A stretch of DNA of 64,000 nt from Paraescarpia echinospica (lineage: Eukaryota; Annelida; Polychaeta; Sabellida; Siboglinidae), in contig CM034544.1 of NCBI GenBank assembly GCA_020002185.1, positions 8,212,240 to 8,276,239 of the forward strand, in the 5' to 3' direction. Positions 44,656 through 56,290 of the stretch are shown one piece after another; position 1 is the first letter of the stretch, and every line of letters starts with the position of its first letter. The notes beneath the pieces are model-generated. The model was not told the origin of the DNA and did no database searches. It was given only the letters and a program-made list of their open reading frames with translations. The position numbers and the translations under genes are program-made.

Positions 44656-45145
44656 AAATAAATAATTTGCATAGAAATGAACTATCCTGAAGAATGTTCA
44701 GCGAAATGGCCCATTCTTGAGTTTGCATTCACAGTGTGACTGACACAAGTTACTGTGCACATATCCTTTCAAACATTCACATACCTGTAGCAATTTTCGG
44801 TGTTTCTATCCAGCCTTCTCTGCGGACAACATGGTGCGACTGTTTGGTTGTCAATACAAAAGAGACGACTGATCTAGTGACTGCGATTCGTTGTAGCCAA
44901 GGAAACAGCAGCAATCTGAACAGGCGGCCACTTTCACTAGTGTGGAAACGTCGAAGTGACATCAAACATTTATTGCGTAATTGCTGTCTACTGCTGCACG
45001 ATAATAACAAGATTTCATAACGCGATTTGGTGTGATGGATGTTTACATAAGTATTTGTTATGGAGCATGTTTGGTCCAATGGGAATTCAACAAACTGTCG
45101 ACGGTTGGGAGAACGCGACATGGGAATACCCGTATGACCGATAGC
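44656..45145. other. Unit A sequence after the Penelope-like element
   Basis: Matches 50215-50645 plus 51387-51475 in unit B. A 94-codon open frame (44736-45020, + strand) is present in both units but shows no domain. Confidence 0.35.
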
Positions 45146-45149
45146 ATGC

Positions 45150-45279
45150 AAATGTGTGTGTGAGTGTGTGCGTGTGCGTGTGCGTGTGCGTGTGCGTGTG
45201 CGTGTGCGTGTGTGTATGTGCGCGCGTGTGTGCGCGCGCGTGTTGGTGTGCCTGTGCGTGTATATGTGAGGGAGCGTGT

Positions 45280-45366
<87 letters not shown>

Positions 45367-45495
45367 CGTTTGTTTGAGTGCGGTTGTGTGAGTGTTTGGG
45401 TTTTGTATTTGTTTCTGTGTACATGTGCGTGAGCTTGTGTGTGTTTATGTGATTGTGTGTGCGCGCGTGTGTTGTGTGAGTGAATTGGTGTGTGT
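45150..45495. repeat. GT microsatellite with shared interruptions, end of unit A
   Basis: GT/GC run with a long pure GT core (45282-45362). The flanking interruption pattern (gtgagggagcgtgtgtg and others) is shared with 51480-51690. Confidence 0.9.
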
Positions 45496-45509
45496 GCTTG
45501 TGCCTGTGG

Positions 45510-45904
45510 AGATTTTTGAACAGACTTTAAAAAGACAGTCAGTCAAGATTATTGATGATGCTAAACATGTTTTGCATAAAGAATTTCATCTCCTGCCATC
45601 TGGCAGACGTTATATAACTCCTCGGTGCAGGCTTTATATATTCAAACATTCATTCGTGCCACTGTCCATTAAACAACTTAATTCATGATGCCTGCTGCCA
45701 CAATATCACTTGTCGTTTTATAATAAGTTATGTGTATGCAATGTATATATTATGTTTTATTCATTTTATTTCGTTTATTTATTTATTGATCGTTATTTAT
45801 TTTTATTGAATGGTACGTATCGCAGCCATGTCTGTTCTTACCCGAGACAAATTTCTCAACACCATAATTGAGACAATAAAGCATTATCTTATCTGATCTT
45901 ACAA
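45510..45904 (+). mobile_element. 5'-truncated LINE 3' end at the duplication junction
   Basis: Reads KIIDDAKHVLHKEFHLLPSG then Arg-Arg-Tyr and a Phe-Lys-His-Ser-Phe-Val-Pro segment ending at a stop (45686), the typical LINE ORF2 C-terminus. A non-coding tail follows, ending in AATAAAG and a TCTTA-like simple repeat (45877-45900). Confidence 0.65.
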
Positions 45905-46089
45905 AAACCCGGTAAGACAGTGGGGCCGCTGGCAATATATTGACTGTATTGCGCAACACGCTGTCGCTTGTGGGTTTGATTCGAATATTTTCAATTCATT
46001 ACAATGGGTAGCCACAATTATTTCCAAACGACGTAATTTTGTTTGTATTGTATTGCAGCAAACCACGATCCACAACGCTCGGATATTTG

Positions 46090-46254
46090 ATGTGTGTGTT
46101 TGTGTGTGTGTGTGTGTGTGCTTGCGTGCGCGTGCGTGCGTGCTTGCGTGCGTGTGTGCTTGCGAGCGTGTGTTCGTGTGTTCGTGTGTGCATGTGTGCG
46201 TGTGTGCGTGTATGCGTGTGTGCGTCTGTGCGTGTGTGCGTGTGTGCGTGTGTG

Positions 46255-46285
<31 letters not shown>

Positions 46286-46295
46286 TGTTCAGAAA
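46090..46295. repeat. GT microsatellite, unit B
   Basis: Longer than the unit A equivalent, with many GC interruptions. Confidence 0.9.
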
Positions 46296-46429
46296 ATGCG
46301 CATATTACAAATGAAACGATCGGTATTTTCATACCGAAACGCAATCACTATACTCCTAGTATACAACACCACACTGAATGTATGGAATGTCGGCAGGATT
46401 CAGACGACTGGAACTAGCTGTGATATAAT

Positions 46430-46645
46430 ATGACGATGTGCAAAACCACCATAGATGTTCGTGAAAAGACAAACCATAATCTTAATTGCGATTTAATTGA
46501 ATTAGCACTGTCCATCATGCTGCGTGGTTCTGTTGTCCACATAACGTCGCCGTGCATGAACCTACGTTTAACTCGTTGGGCGGCGCTATTGGAAGTCTTT
46601 GCCGCACAAATGATGAAAACCAAGCCATCATCGAGTAATAAATAA
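46430..46645 (+). CDS. Small ORF shared by both duplication units (unit B copy)
   Basis: A 71-codon counterpart of 39653-39862 with two extra N-terminal codons and the same stop. Function unknown; real coding status doubtful. Confidence 0.2.
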   Translation: MTMCKTTIDVREKTNHNLNCDLIELALSIMLRGSVVHITSPCMNLRLTRWAALLEVFAAQMMKTKPSSSNK

Positions 46646-49439
46646 TGCGACCTTTGTTGGGTACGAACGCGACAAATCAATACTAATTGTCACCACATCC
46701 AAACAACCGCTAGAAACGAACGGTTGTGCGCAATTGAAGTGTCATAATTATATTCTAAATTATATTCTACATTTGTTAATATGTTAAAAAAGGACCAAAC
46801 GTATAATTCTGCTCAAATAATAAACATGTAATAGTTTCTGCTTTAATGTATTACATTTTTTAATGTTATGATGCACCTTTGGTACATCTATATTATCAAC
46901 TTATTTGACGACAAATTATTAGTCACATATATGCATCAAATATTTATTTTCGTTTTACTAAGGTATTCATATTCATAATTAGTTAGTTTATCATGAAGAC
47001 ATATTACGTCTTTTTGCACGAATTATAATTTACGTACTACTGTGCAATGAATAATGAACACAATCAATTTGGTCCTTCTTCCCAATTCTTACACAATGTA
47101 TTTATATGTGTTTCTTATTACTACTTATGTAATGTACTGAACATTGTGTAACAATAAAACGTATACATATTAAATTCTAGAAATATGCGTTTTTAACTTT
47201 TTTTTATTTATTTTTAGGTGTACAATTCCTCCGACTCTACTATTGGTTGTCCAACACCAGAACTATGTAGTTGAGAATGATTGTTGCATACAACATGCAC
47301 AAAAGAACCCGCCAACTGGACACCAAATCAATGAATATCCACATATAGTGCGATAAATATTTCAGACCGACCCCCCAACCTCCCGCATATCACCACTGTC
47401 CTCAGTACCCCCAACGAAATATTTATAGGAACATTCGGCCACTTTTTAGTTTCTACTGCGAAACATGGATTTACATGTGTGAGCTCCACACATTAAATTG
47501 TTGCAATATGGATAAACCAACAGAAGCTTGAACAGATGTAGTGGATTCATATCATTGTTTCATTGCCAGTTATTAAATAAACATTGGTATCCGGGTTTAT
47601 GGTTAGATAATCACCCGGTATGCCACGTCAGATCACATAGTTGATCCATTTTGAGATTAACCAACCCGTTTGTCATGACGAGCTTATGAGCTTGATTTTA
47701 TACTCAGATAAGCATCCATTTTGGCCCAATTTACATCATTGGTCCATGAGCAATATCTGTACTTTTGCAAATATAGGTTTGTAGCAAACCATAGCCAATA
47801 TTATCCACCTCTATTACTCGTTTTTTAAACGATTAATATTCTTGCACAACATCGATCAGAGACGATAATGCAAGTCCAACAAGTTGCAATATGTCAACAT
47901 GTCACTATTCGTTGTCCAGTTGTAGACTGTTGTATTTCACTAACACCTAATTGCTGGCCAAAGCTACGTACTCTGCACGTATGCGTTTTATTCATGTCAC
48001 GACGGAAACTGGCAGATATCTAGTGGATAACGTTTTATCCAAGGCGCCAGGCTATGAGAGCTACCCACTTGTGGAAAGGCCAGGTTGCCAACGGACTTAA
48101 GGAACGACAATTATTTTCTATGCGCATTATTCCCCCAATGAACGTCTGGCCTGCGTTTGCTAGTCGTTCACTGAAGTAGTGGATGTCAGCTAATTGATGC
48201 GTACGAACTGGCAACATTAGTACATCGCGAAGCTGGGGAATTTAACGAGCGGACGTCTGCTAATCGATTCGTATGTAGGTCAATACCTGTAAAATAGTAA
48301 TATCGATTTCCTGCAAAATTATGAGTTGGACATGCTTAAACATATCTGTAGACTACTACATGGAGTATAGAAAGAGCGAATGCCTCTAAAACGATGCCTA
48401 TGAAGTGCACGAACACATTATTTGAGTAGACAGCTACCAGGAGTATAGTACTTGCGAATGCTTGCAAACCGGTGCATATGAAGTGAACAAGTTTGTCACC
48501 GGCGTCGGAAGGAATTTAATATTAAGGGGGCTGAGCCGACATTCAGCAATCCGCAGTAGATCATAACGTCAGAAGATGCGGGGAGGGGTTGAATTGTTTG
48601 TGATACTTTTAGACGCAAGAAAACATGAATAATTAGATATTTTATTATGTAAGTACGAAAATTCAATTTGAGTGGCGCTCACCAAAAGCATCTTCAAAAC
48701 CCACGAAATATCTGGAGGCTAACCCCCCACTCTAATAATAGCGGGTGTCAGATAATTCATGTGTACGCAGTGGTCATATGTGTAGGCCGCAGTTGGTGTA
48801 TTGCAACAGCAGATATATGAAAATCGATCGGGCACACCTGTAGATCGCTAGCTGAGGTATTGCAACAGCGTATGTATGCTAATTGATATGTACGACCATG
48901 TGCTAATTTGTTCTAGATTTCCATCGTGGGTATTACAGCACAGCATGCACAGAAGTCAGTTAAAATATGTTCTAGAAATATCCGATGCATATGTTAGACT
49001 TGTAGGGTACTGGCTATTGAAATAAACGTTATACTGAGAGAAGGTTATCTTGTCACTATAGATCGATCGATTCTAATAAACCGCTTGCCTTGTCAGTGTA
49101 TTGCATCATCAACAGTATATCACCCGGCCATTCTGAAGGGTGTTAGTTGGTCAAGCGCAAGAGACAGACGGCGCGAATTAGCATTTTATCAAAATCAGTA
49201 ACCCTAAAATGTAAGGGGTTAAATATATATTTTTTAATTGTATACATATGTTTGCTGTTTGGATCTTTTGTTCCCACCATGTAATTCATCCATGCAATCA
49301 GAAATAAATAATCATAAATGCCATGCTATATCGGTCATCTGCTAGCAGACACTGTGAAGCATTCAACACCGCTGTAGCTACGGAAGTTAATAATTTACAT
49401 AAACATTAACATGTTGCCAGGTAGACATTAATAGGAGAA
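46646..49439. other. AT-rich part of unit B, no gene recognised
   Basis: Counterpart of 39863-43150. Scattered small indels against unit A; no domain-bearing frame. Confidence 0.4.
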
Positions 49440-49559
49440 GAAGACACAATCGGAGCAGTGCATGAATACCCTACACGAATCTACATTCATAGTGTTCATG
49501 CACACAGACCATAGCATACAGAGTGTCCAAAGATTTGGCCAACATATTACAACCGGACG

Positions 49560-50202
49560 GATGGCAACAAGAAGAAAAAGACTGAAAAAATGAAACCGGA
49601 CAAGACCTACAGAAGCCAAGTAGCCATCCACATAATATGTGGAGGGGGTCTCAGAGTGGGTAGATCGAGTACTGAAGAGGTATGGGGTAACAACAGCCAT
49701 GCGTCCCCACACCATCATCAGGCGCCTGTTGGTTAGTGTGAACAAATTGGGCCCAGAAGGAAAAGGCAAATTGGTGTACCAAATACCATGCAAGAACTGT
49801 GGTGCTGAATGTATTTGGGAGAAGGGAAGATTGTTCAAAACGAGACTTGAGGAACATAGAAAGGATGTTGACAACACAAAGAACGAGTTATACACGAAGA
49901 GCGAGAAAAAGATCAATGTCGATCATCAACAAATCCGCCCTCACAGACCACGCAATAACACAAAATCGTATCATAGACTGGGAGGGAGCGAAAATAGTGG
50001 ACAAGGAACCAACAGAAGAACGCAACAAATAAAAGAACCATATGGGTCAGAAAGACCAGGACACCGATCAAAAGAGACGAGGGGAATTACAGACTATCCC
50101 AAATGTACGATAGCGTCATACGTCACGTGTACTGACAAAGTTGATGAGTTACATCGACAAAAACTTCTACAAGGTACACATTCACGTATTCGAGATGCTT
50201 AA
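49560..50202 (+). mobile_element. Penelope-like element, endonuclease part only, unit B
   Basis: The frame at 49639-50202 is open for 187 codons and contains a CKNCGAECIWEKGR version of the GIY-YIG core, in which the Tyr-Ile-Gly of unit A has become Cys-Ile-Trp, so the catalytic motif is lost. The RT part is deleted. Confidence 0.75.
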
Positions 50203-50645
50203 AATAACTCATTTGCATATAAATGAACTATCCTGAAGAATGTTCAGCGAAATGGCCCACTCTTGAGTTTGCATTCAAAGTGTGACTGACACAAGTTGCT
50301 GTGCACATATCCTTTCAAACATTCACATACCTGTAGCAGATTTCGGTGTAGTTATCCAGCCTTCCCTGAGGACAACATGGTGCGACTGTTTGGTTGTCAA
50401 TACAAGAGAGACGACTGATCTAGTGACTGCGATTTGTTGTAGCCAAGGAAACAGCGGCAGTCTGAACAGGCGGCCACTTGCACTAGTGTGGAAAAGTCGA
50501 AGTTACATCAAACATTTATTGCGTAATTGCTGTCTACTGCTGCACGATAATAACAATATTTCATAACGCGATTTGGTGTGATGTAGGTTTACATATGTAT
50601 TTGTTATGGAGCATGGTTGGTCCAATGGGAATTCAATAAACTGTC

Positions 50646-51386
50646 AGTGCAGATGGTGGCTAAAGCGGACCCAATGGACAGGTCAGGGAATTTATTCAGT
50701 CATGTTGTATGAGTGATTAAAACTAAGCGCGGGAAACTTTATGCCAACATGAGGTATTTTATAAATATGGTATAGTTAATCTAATGAGAAAATAATATTA
50801 TTTCAATTAATTCAATTTCAAATATCATAATTTTAACGTTGTATGGAGAAAGTAATTGAGAGTACCTGTTAGTGTCTAGGCCACACTCTGTCCTCATGAC
50901 TGTGAACGCTGACGAAGCCTGCAGCAGAGGAGATCTGACGGTCGTCGTGGATTATCACGCCACCGGGTTTCCGCTCCAGATGATGTCTATGCCGCTGGCG
51001 CCCTGGCTTCCTCGAACAAAACGAACTCAGCCCAGTAACTTTCTTCTAAAGGGAACATCAGCACACACGCTGAAGGTCTTCATGAAACATCATTAACTGG
51101 GTGGAATTTGTTGCCGACCTACATTTCGGTGCCTTAGAAACAGCCTCGTGGACATTAAAGAATTGGTAAGTGATTTGGGGCTAACGGAAAGAACATAGTG
51201 TACCAATCTTGCAAAAGATCAGATACTGATGACGACCGAAGTGGTCTGGCGGCCAAAATTACCTTCACCTTTACGCCGAGTCTATATTATCGGGGCCACG
51301 TATGTTACCTGACTTGCTGTTCAGGTATTCAGCGCTCATAGACAGTGCTAGGTGAAGCGTGGTGGCACCAGGAGAGTTCCATTTGT
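50646..51386. other. Insertion specific to duplication unit B
   Basis: Interrupts the sequence that in unit A reads aactgtc|gacggttggg. It has a 74-codon open frame (50872-51096) without recognised domain, and no clear terminal repeats or target-site duplication. It could be a MITE, SINE or other fragment. Confidence 0.5.
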
Positions 51387-51479
51387 TACGGTTGGGAGAA
51401 CGCGAAGTGGGAGTACCCATAACAAACACGGCTCTCCTCCTAACAACGGTACGGTGTGAAATGATCGATAGCAAGCAAG

Positions 51480-51690
51480 AGTGTGTGTGTGTATGTGTGT
51501 GTGCGCGCGCGTGTGTATGTCTGTGCGTGTGTAGGTGAGGGAGCGTGTGTGCGTTTGTTTGTTTGTGTGTGTGTGTGTTTGGTTTTTTGTTGTTTTATTT
51601 TTGTGTTTTGTGTTCATGTGCGTGTGCTTGTGTGTGTTTATGTATTTGTGTGTGCGCGCGTGTGTTGTTGTGTGAGTGAATTGGTCTACC
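51480..51690. repeat. GT microsatellite, end of unit B
   Basis: Shares its interruption pattern with 45150-45495, without the long pure GT core. Confidence 0.9.
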
Positions 51691-51739
51691 TTGAGCTGGC
51701 CGCATAATTCCAGGTGCGACCGCAGCTGCGGCTACTAGA

Positions 51740-52060
51740 TACTAATTACCTGTAAGTTGACGTTTGCGGATGATACACAATTGTTTAGAAAGATTAACGT
51801 GGTGGAGAAAGACAGCATTTACAAGATGACCTTGACATGTTGATAAAATGGTGTGAAAAATGGCAAACATTGTTCAGTTTTGGGGAAATATAGTGTAGAT
51901 TCAATATAAGAAAGTTCTCATTCTCACAAAAGACTGTAAATAATTGGAACAGATTATCTCCTGATTGTGTTGGTGCTAGTAGCGTGAATATGTTTAAAAA
52001 TAAAATCGACACAACCTTAAAAGGGCGGGATACACGTAGATAAAATGTATTGGACTCTCG
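51740..52060 (+). mobile_element. LINE fragment with FADD box and C-terminal tail
   Basis: LTFADDTQLFRKI at about 51759-51797 is the RT catalytic block. A following helix contains WCEKW, then a jump to RKFSFSQKTVNNWNRLS at about 51911-51960 and VNMFKNKID, the C-terminal motif of jockey/CR1-type LINEs. Much of the region between is deleted. Confidence 0.65.
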
Positions 52061-52333
52061 ATAAGCCAAAAGGCTTCCTTATCCACGTATTATCTATAGT
52101 TAATTTTCTGAATGGCAATCTAGTTAAATCTTGTTAAATTCTTAATCGTTTGGGATAGTGGGGTATTGGCGTCTAGTGTAGGTTTTTAACCAGGCTAAAA
52201 CTAGAATGAACACCATTAAGATATTCTAATAATCAAGATGTTTTAATAATCAGTATATGGCTTTATTTATTTCATTGTCTTAAGTAACCATAGAAAATCA
52301 TATACATAACATTAACATTGCGACTTAGTTATG

Positions 52334-52373
<40 letters not shown>

Positions 52374-52462
52374 TTATCGGTCTGTTGCTACTGATAATAA
52401 ACAAAGCGACGCAGTAACTGTTTGTTATTCAATGGTAAACACAATTTAAACAAAACATTGAA
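52061..52462. other. AT-rich spacer with a TA microsatellite
   Basis: TA run at 52336-52370; nothing else recognised. Confidence 0.6.
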
Positions 52463-53079
52463 TCACTTCCGCAGGTAGTCGCTACGTAGCGCTGCACCAG
52501 GCCAGAGGTTCCACCCAGTGTTCGAAGAGTTCCGCTTTGAGTCAGAATTGAACCCTTTGAGCCGCTGCAGGCTGACATAGGTCGAGTCGATGCTGCCTCC
52601 CGTCTTGGCTTCGGTCACAGTGCCTTGCTCCTGACCGTTGGGGAACACGTCAGCTCATAGACGTTGTTGCTGCAGCCGCTGTTGCTGCTGCTTTCGATGC
52701 TGTCGAAGTTCCTTCCGTTTCTGCTTCGACGAAACTAGCGGAAGAGCACTGATTTGAAGGGCGAGGGAATTTTGTGGGGAGATGCGTTGCATGGGCTTGA
52801 GCAAATGCGTTGGATGAGCCCTCGCGGGACTCAATCGACCGATTGCCTTGGGAGAATCGCGGCTTGACAGAGATCCTACGCCATTCTGCACCGGGGAACC
52901 TTCCAGAGATGCGCGCAATGTATTTGCGTGGTCAACGCCGGTGAGTTTGTTTTCTGCGAATATGACGTGAGCTGATCTCTGACGTAATCTAGCGTTGCCT
53001 CGGTTTCGTATTGTCATTCAGTGAGGCGCTGCAGGGATTTCTCGTTGGCTGTGTTGTACTTCATCTGTTTCTCCAGATC
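52463..53079 (-). pseudogene. Terminal coiled-coil exon of CARD/coiled-coil-type host gene, with in-frame TGAs
   Basis: The exon begins after acceptor acctcag (AG at 53081-53080) with a clear coiled-coil start (LEKQMKYNTANEKSLQRLTE). It meets a TGA at 53017-53015 and continues in the same frame as another charged helix. After a frame change it reads a Ser/Pro-rich region, a Gln-rich helix near 52700-52660, a second TGA at 52657-52655, and a tail ending at TGA 52465-52463. It sits downstream (- strand) of a coiled-coil exon and a CARD exon, so it likely belongs to the same gene. Two stops and a shift suggest a pseudogene, unless the exon really ends early at an undetected splice site. Confidence 0.4.
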
Positions 53080-53149
53080 CTGAGGTGAGACAAATGAATG
53101 AATTAGTAATAGTATTAATGGGTCCATAGAACAAGACACATGAAAAGAA

Positions 53150-53590
53150 ACAGAAGAAAAGAGGTAAAGAGGGAGTGATGGAGGAGGAGAAGGAGGAATG
53201 TGTAGGGGAGGAGAGACGGGGAGGGAGATGGGAGGGGGGACAGGAGTGAGACAGGAAGGAGGGAGGGAGAAGGAGGAAGATGTAGGGTGATAGAGACGGG
53301 GAGGAAGTGTGGGAGGGACGACAGGAGGGAGACGGGAAGGAGGGAGGGAGAAGGAGAAGGATGTAGGGGAGGAGAGACGGGGAGGGAGAGGGGAAGGAGG
53401 ACAGGAGTGAGACGGGAAGGAGGAAGGGAGAAGGGGGGATGTAGGAAGGGATGGGGGAAGGAGGGAGATAGAAGGTAGAAAAGGTGGAAGAGACGGAGGG
53501 GGGCAGAAAGGGACAAAGGGAGGAAGGGAGGGAGAGAGAGACCGAGAGAACGAGAGAGCAAAAGAGTGAAAGAGCGAGCGAGCGATACGT
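53150..53590. repeat. 440-bp polypurine minisatellite
   Basis: Almost pure G/A on the + strand with about four degenerate units of roughly 83 bp, each containing agacggggagg and ggaaggaggga. The long Ser/Pro/Leu open frames on the - strand come from this composition. It lies in the intron between two coiled-coil exons. Confidence 0.9.
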
Positions 53591-53788
53591 CGAGAGACAG
53601 ACAACCATACATATATGGAATACCATAGACACAAACAAAACATTAGTGTTGAAACAGTCATGGAGAAGATGTGTGTATAATAATATCAATAAAATTCAGT
53701 GGCATACCATTTGTGTTTAGAAACAAAATCCGTAGATTACACGGCACTATTTTCGTTGTGAGTAGGGATAGAACGCACGAGAGTGCAC

Positions 53789-54029
53789 CTTTTTGTGGTT
53801 CTGTTTCGTTTGTTCCACGATGTTCTTCAGTTCCTGCACGTTGACGCCGTGAGAGCGGGCGTCAGTGACAGCCTGCTCCAAGCCTCCTTCCAGCGTCTCG
53901 ATCAACGAGTCTTTCTCACGCAGTAGTTCCGTGAACCTTCACGAGTCGTCCAATTGGCTTCAACTCTATCACTTTCTCCTTGTCCAGAGCCGTCCGCTGC
54001 AGGAGCTCCCGTTGTACCTCGTCACGGAT
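53789..54029 (-). pseudogene. Coiled-coil exon of CARD/coiled-coil-type host gene, frameshifted
   Basis: Bounded by acceptor ttacag (AG at 54031-54030) and a weaker donor gtgcac (53788). It starts IRDEVQRELLQRTALDKEKV, changes frame near 53938, and continues ELLREKDSLIETLEGGLEQ followed by a Gly-Val-Asn-Val-Gln-Glu-Leu-Lys helix: continuous heptad-like charged sequence. The frameshift supports decay. Function would be oligomerisation in a signalling scaffold if it belongs with the CARD exon. Confidence 0.5.
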
Positions 54030-54832
54030 CTGTAAACACCCAATATGATCAATCAACCAGTTATACCATGTGCGTCGGAGTGATATGATTCTTTCATTGG
54101 TATTGTCATCTTCGTAACATAGTCATACTCATACTCATACGCGTCGTGTCATGAATCACTGTAGGATTGTATCGCATGTAAATCCGTATTTGGATGCGGA
54201 CTTGTCGAGCTCAATGTATGGAGTTATAATGACATATACTATATAGTAGAGTAACGGTTGGCCAAATATCACTGAACCGAATATGTTTATGTTGTTGTAT
54301 TAAACGGGAACGCCAGTTGGCTTCTCGTACTACATATATGGTGTTACGTTTTGCTTTTCGTTCACTCCGAATCTTAGTGCACCTAAACCTATAATTTGCC
54401 ATGTCAAATCGGGTACCGCCAATTTATTAATTTATTAATACTTACACTCGATTGTGTGTCAAATAGGAAATTCGTTTATAAAGTTATACGGAGACCATTG
54501 TTTTGGTCAATTTCACCATATACCAAATAGATCGTATACCAAATTGGGATTCCAACATGTGATGTGTTAAAACATCACTTGACTGCTTTGTGTGCTGCAT
54601 GTAACCAACTGTATACACTGTCATTAAACTAAAAACTACCTATAGTGCTGTCAATGCACTCAATACCTGTTGCCTTGTATTATTACTACTCGCCCAATGT
54701 ACCGTTATCCGGGACAGGTCGCCTACAACGAGAGCCTAACAATGCAGCCAGACTGGTGATACCCACCAGGAGGCATGAGCACAAGACGCCTGTACTAAAT
54801 GGATAGCACTGGCTGCCGATGACGAGTCACAC

Positions 54833-55075
54833 CCTGAGTATTTCTTTTGGGATACAATGTTTGGTGCCTACTTGGTTAGCGGAAGTTTGACAGATAAGAA
54901 GTCTAGATGAAAGTCTACATTTATTGGTTTTGTGCAGTCTTCAATGACTCACAACCTGAGTATTTCTTTTGGGATACACTGTTTGGTGCCTACTTGGTTG
55001 GCGGAAGTTTGACAGTTAAGAAGTCAAGATGGACGTCTACATTTATTGGTTTTGTGCAGTCTTCAATGACTCACC
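54833..55075. repeat. 122-bp tandem duplication
   Basis: Two copies beginning cctgagtatttcttttggga and ending gtcttcaatgactcac, about 93 percent identical. Confidence 0.9.
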
Positions 55076-55875
55076 TGTGCATAGGTCGTTTTAAATTAAC
55101 GTATATCTAGAACAAAGTTACTTATTTTATTGATTTTACATGTATCTATGTATCTATATTAGTACTATTATTATTATATACGTTGTTCCTATAGGCCTAG
55201 CTATGGTATCACCTGTTTTTATTTTACAATTTAAGATTTTATATCAATGCTATCAAAAATAGATAAGCGAGCGAAAAAAGAACAACTGTCAAACACGTCC
55301 TAAAACGGTTTTTTGAACGATTGCTAGTACCATTACGGTTGGTCGGATCCCAACAATCTTGACATTGTTTGAATGTTACAGCTTTCTGCTATTCAAACAT
55401 ATAACTGGTTTCCTGATAGTCTTTCCTAAAATTAACTAAAAACGGACTTACAACAGTGCCCGTTCCGCTGTCTTATACACTGTGAACGATGTTGGTTCGT
55501 CAACACAGTACACAAATCTACCGATTGAGGCACCACTATCTGACTTCTTGGTATAAGCTCTACCCACTTTCAAACGGCTACTAGAGTGACATACGCGTAG
55601 GCATGACGTCACAATCACGTATATCAACCAACGCAACGAATTTTGAATCGTTGGTGGGCGTACATTATTGTGACGCCAGGCCGACATAGATATATATCGG
55701 TTTCCCTGCGATCAAAGCACATCATTCAGCCGCGGTTTAAAAGTGGGTGGAGCTTATAACATGAAATCAAGAAATGGTGAAGTGCGCATATCTGAACCTA
55801 TGCAAATGAGGAAAACAGTCGCATTTGGAAATTGGTGTACTGAGTACCCGCCGCCAATATCGGTCGGAACCGTAC

Positions 55876-56160
55876 AGAAAGTGTTTGTGTGTGTCTGTGT
55901 GTGTGAGCGCGTGTGCGTGTGCGTCTGTATGATTGTGGTGTTATGTTGTGTGTGTGTGTGTGTGTGCGTGGGTACGTACGCGCGTGCGTGCGTGCGTGCG
56001 TAAGCGTATGTGCGGGCATGTGAGTGTGTTTATGCTTGGTGCGCTTGCGTGTTTATGCGCGCGTGCGGGCGTGCGGGCGTAATCTTATGTGTGGGCATGT
56101 GCATGTGTTTATGTTTGGTGCGCTAGCGTGTTTGTGCGAGCGTGCGCGCGTGCGTGTGTC
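55876..56160. repeat. GT/GC-rich simple sequence
   Basis: Several GT runs and a duplicated block (gtgtttatg-ttggtgcgct, near 56026 and 56105). Confidence 0.85.
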
Positions 56161-56290
56161 TTTGAAATGAATACGTATTGTCTTAACTGCTCGTCACTCT
56201 GCCCGAGATGAAGCTGACAGAGAAGTGACGACGGTAGATGTAACCACATGGCATAGCGACTCCTCACACTACAATACATGGTCGACTTAC

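Larger units (their letters stand above)
39205..45495. repeat. Segmental duplication, unit A
   Basis: This 6.3-kb unit matches unit B (45905-51685) in the same order and orientation at roughly 90 percent identity or more. Shared landmarks are gacagtggggccgct (39219/45915), the GT tract, the 69-codon ORF, aggtgtacaattcctccgac (40427/47216), the region of 73-bp repeats, the Penelope-like remnant and the final GT tract with gagtgaattggt. It differs from B by having six 73-bp repeat units instead of about one, by retaining the Penelope RT (43277-44004), and by lacking the insertion found in B at 50646-51386. Confidence 0.85.
45905..51685. repeat. Segmental duplication, unit B
   Basis: Second unit, direct orientation, see unit A. 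It lacks the part equivalent to 43277-44004 (junction at about 49553), carries about one 73-bp repeat unit, and contains an extra 740-bp segment at 50646-51386. Confidence 0.85.
54030..56290. other. Putative intron between CARD and coiled-coil exons
   Basis: Contains a 122-bp tandem duplication (54833-55075), a GT-rich region (55876-56160) and otherwise unrecognised AT-rich DNA. A 79-codon frame at 55448-55687 (- strand) lacks a domain. Confidence 0.4.

Noticed and set aside
53014..53689. Large Ser/Pro/Leu-rich proteins on the - strand
   Set aside because: They arise from the polypurine minisatellite, are open in all three frames and have no domain.
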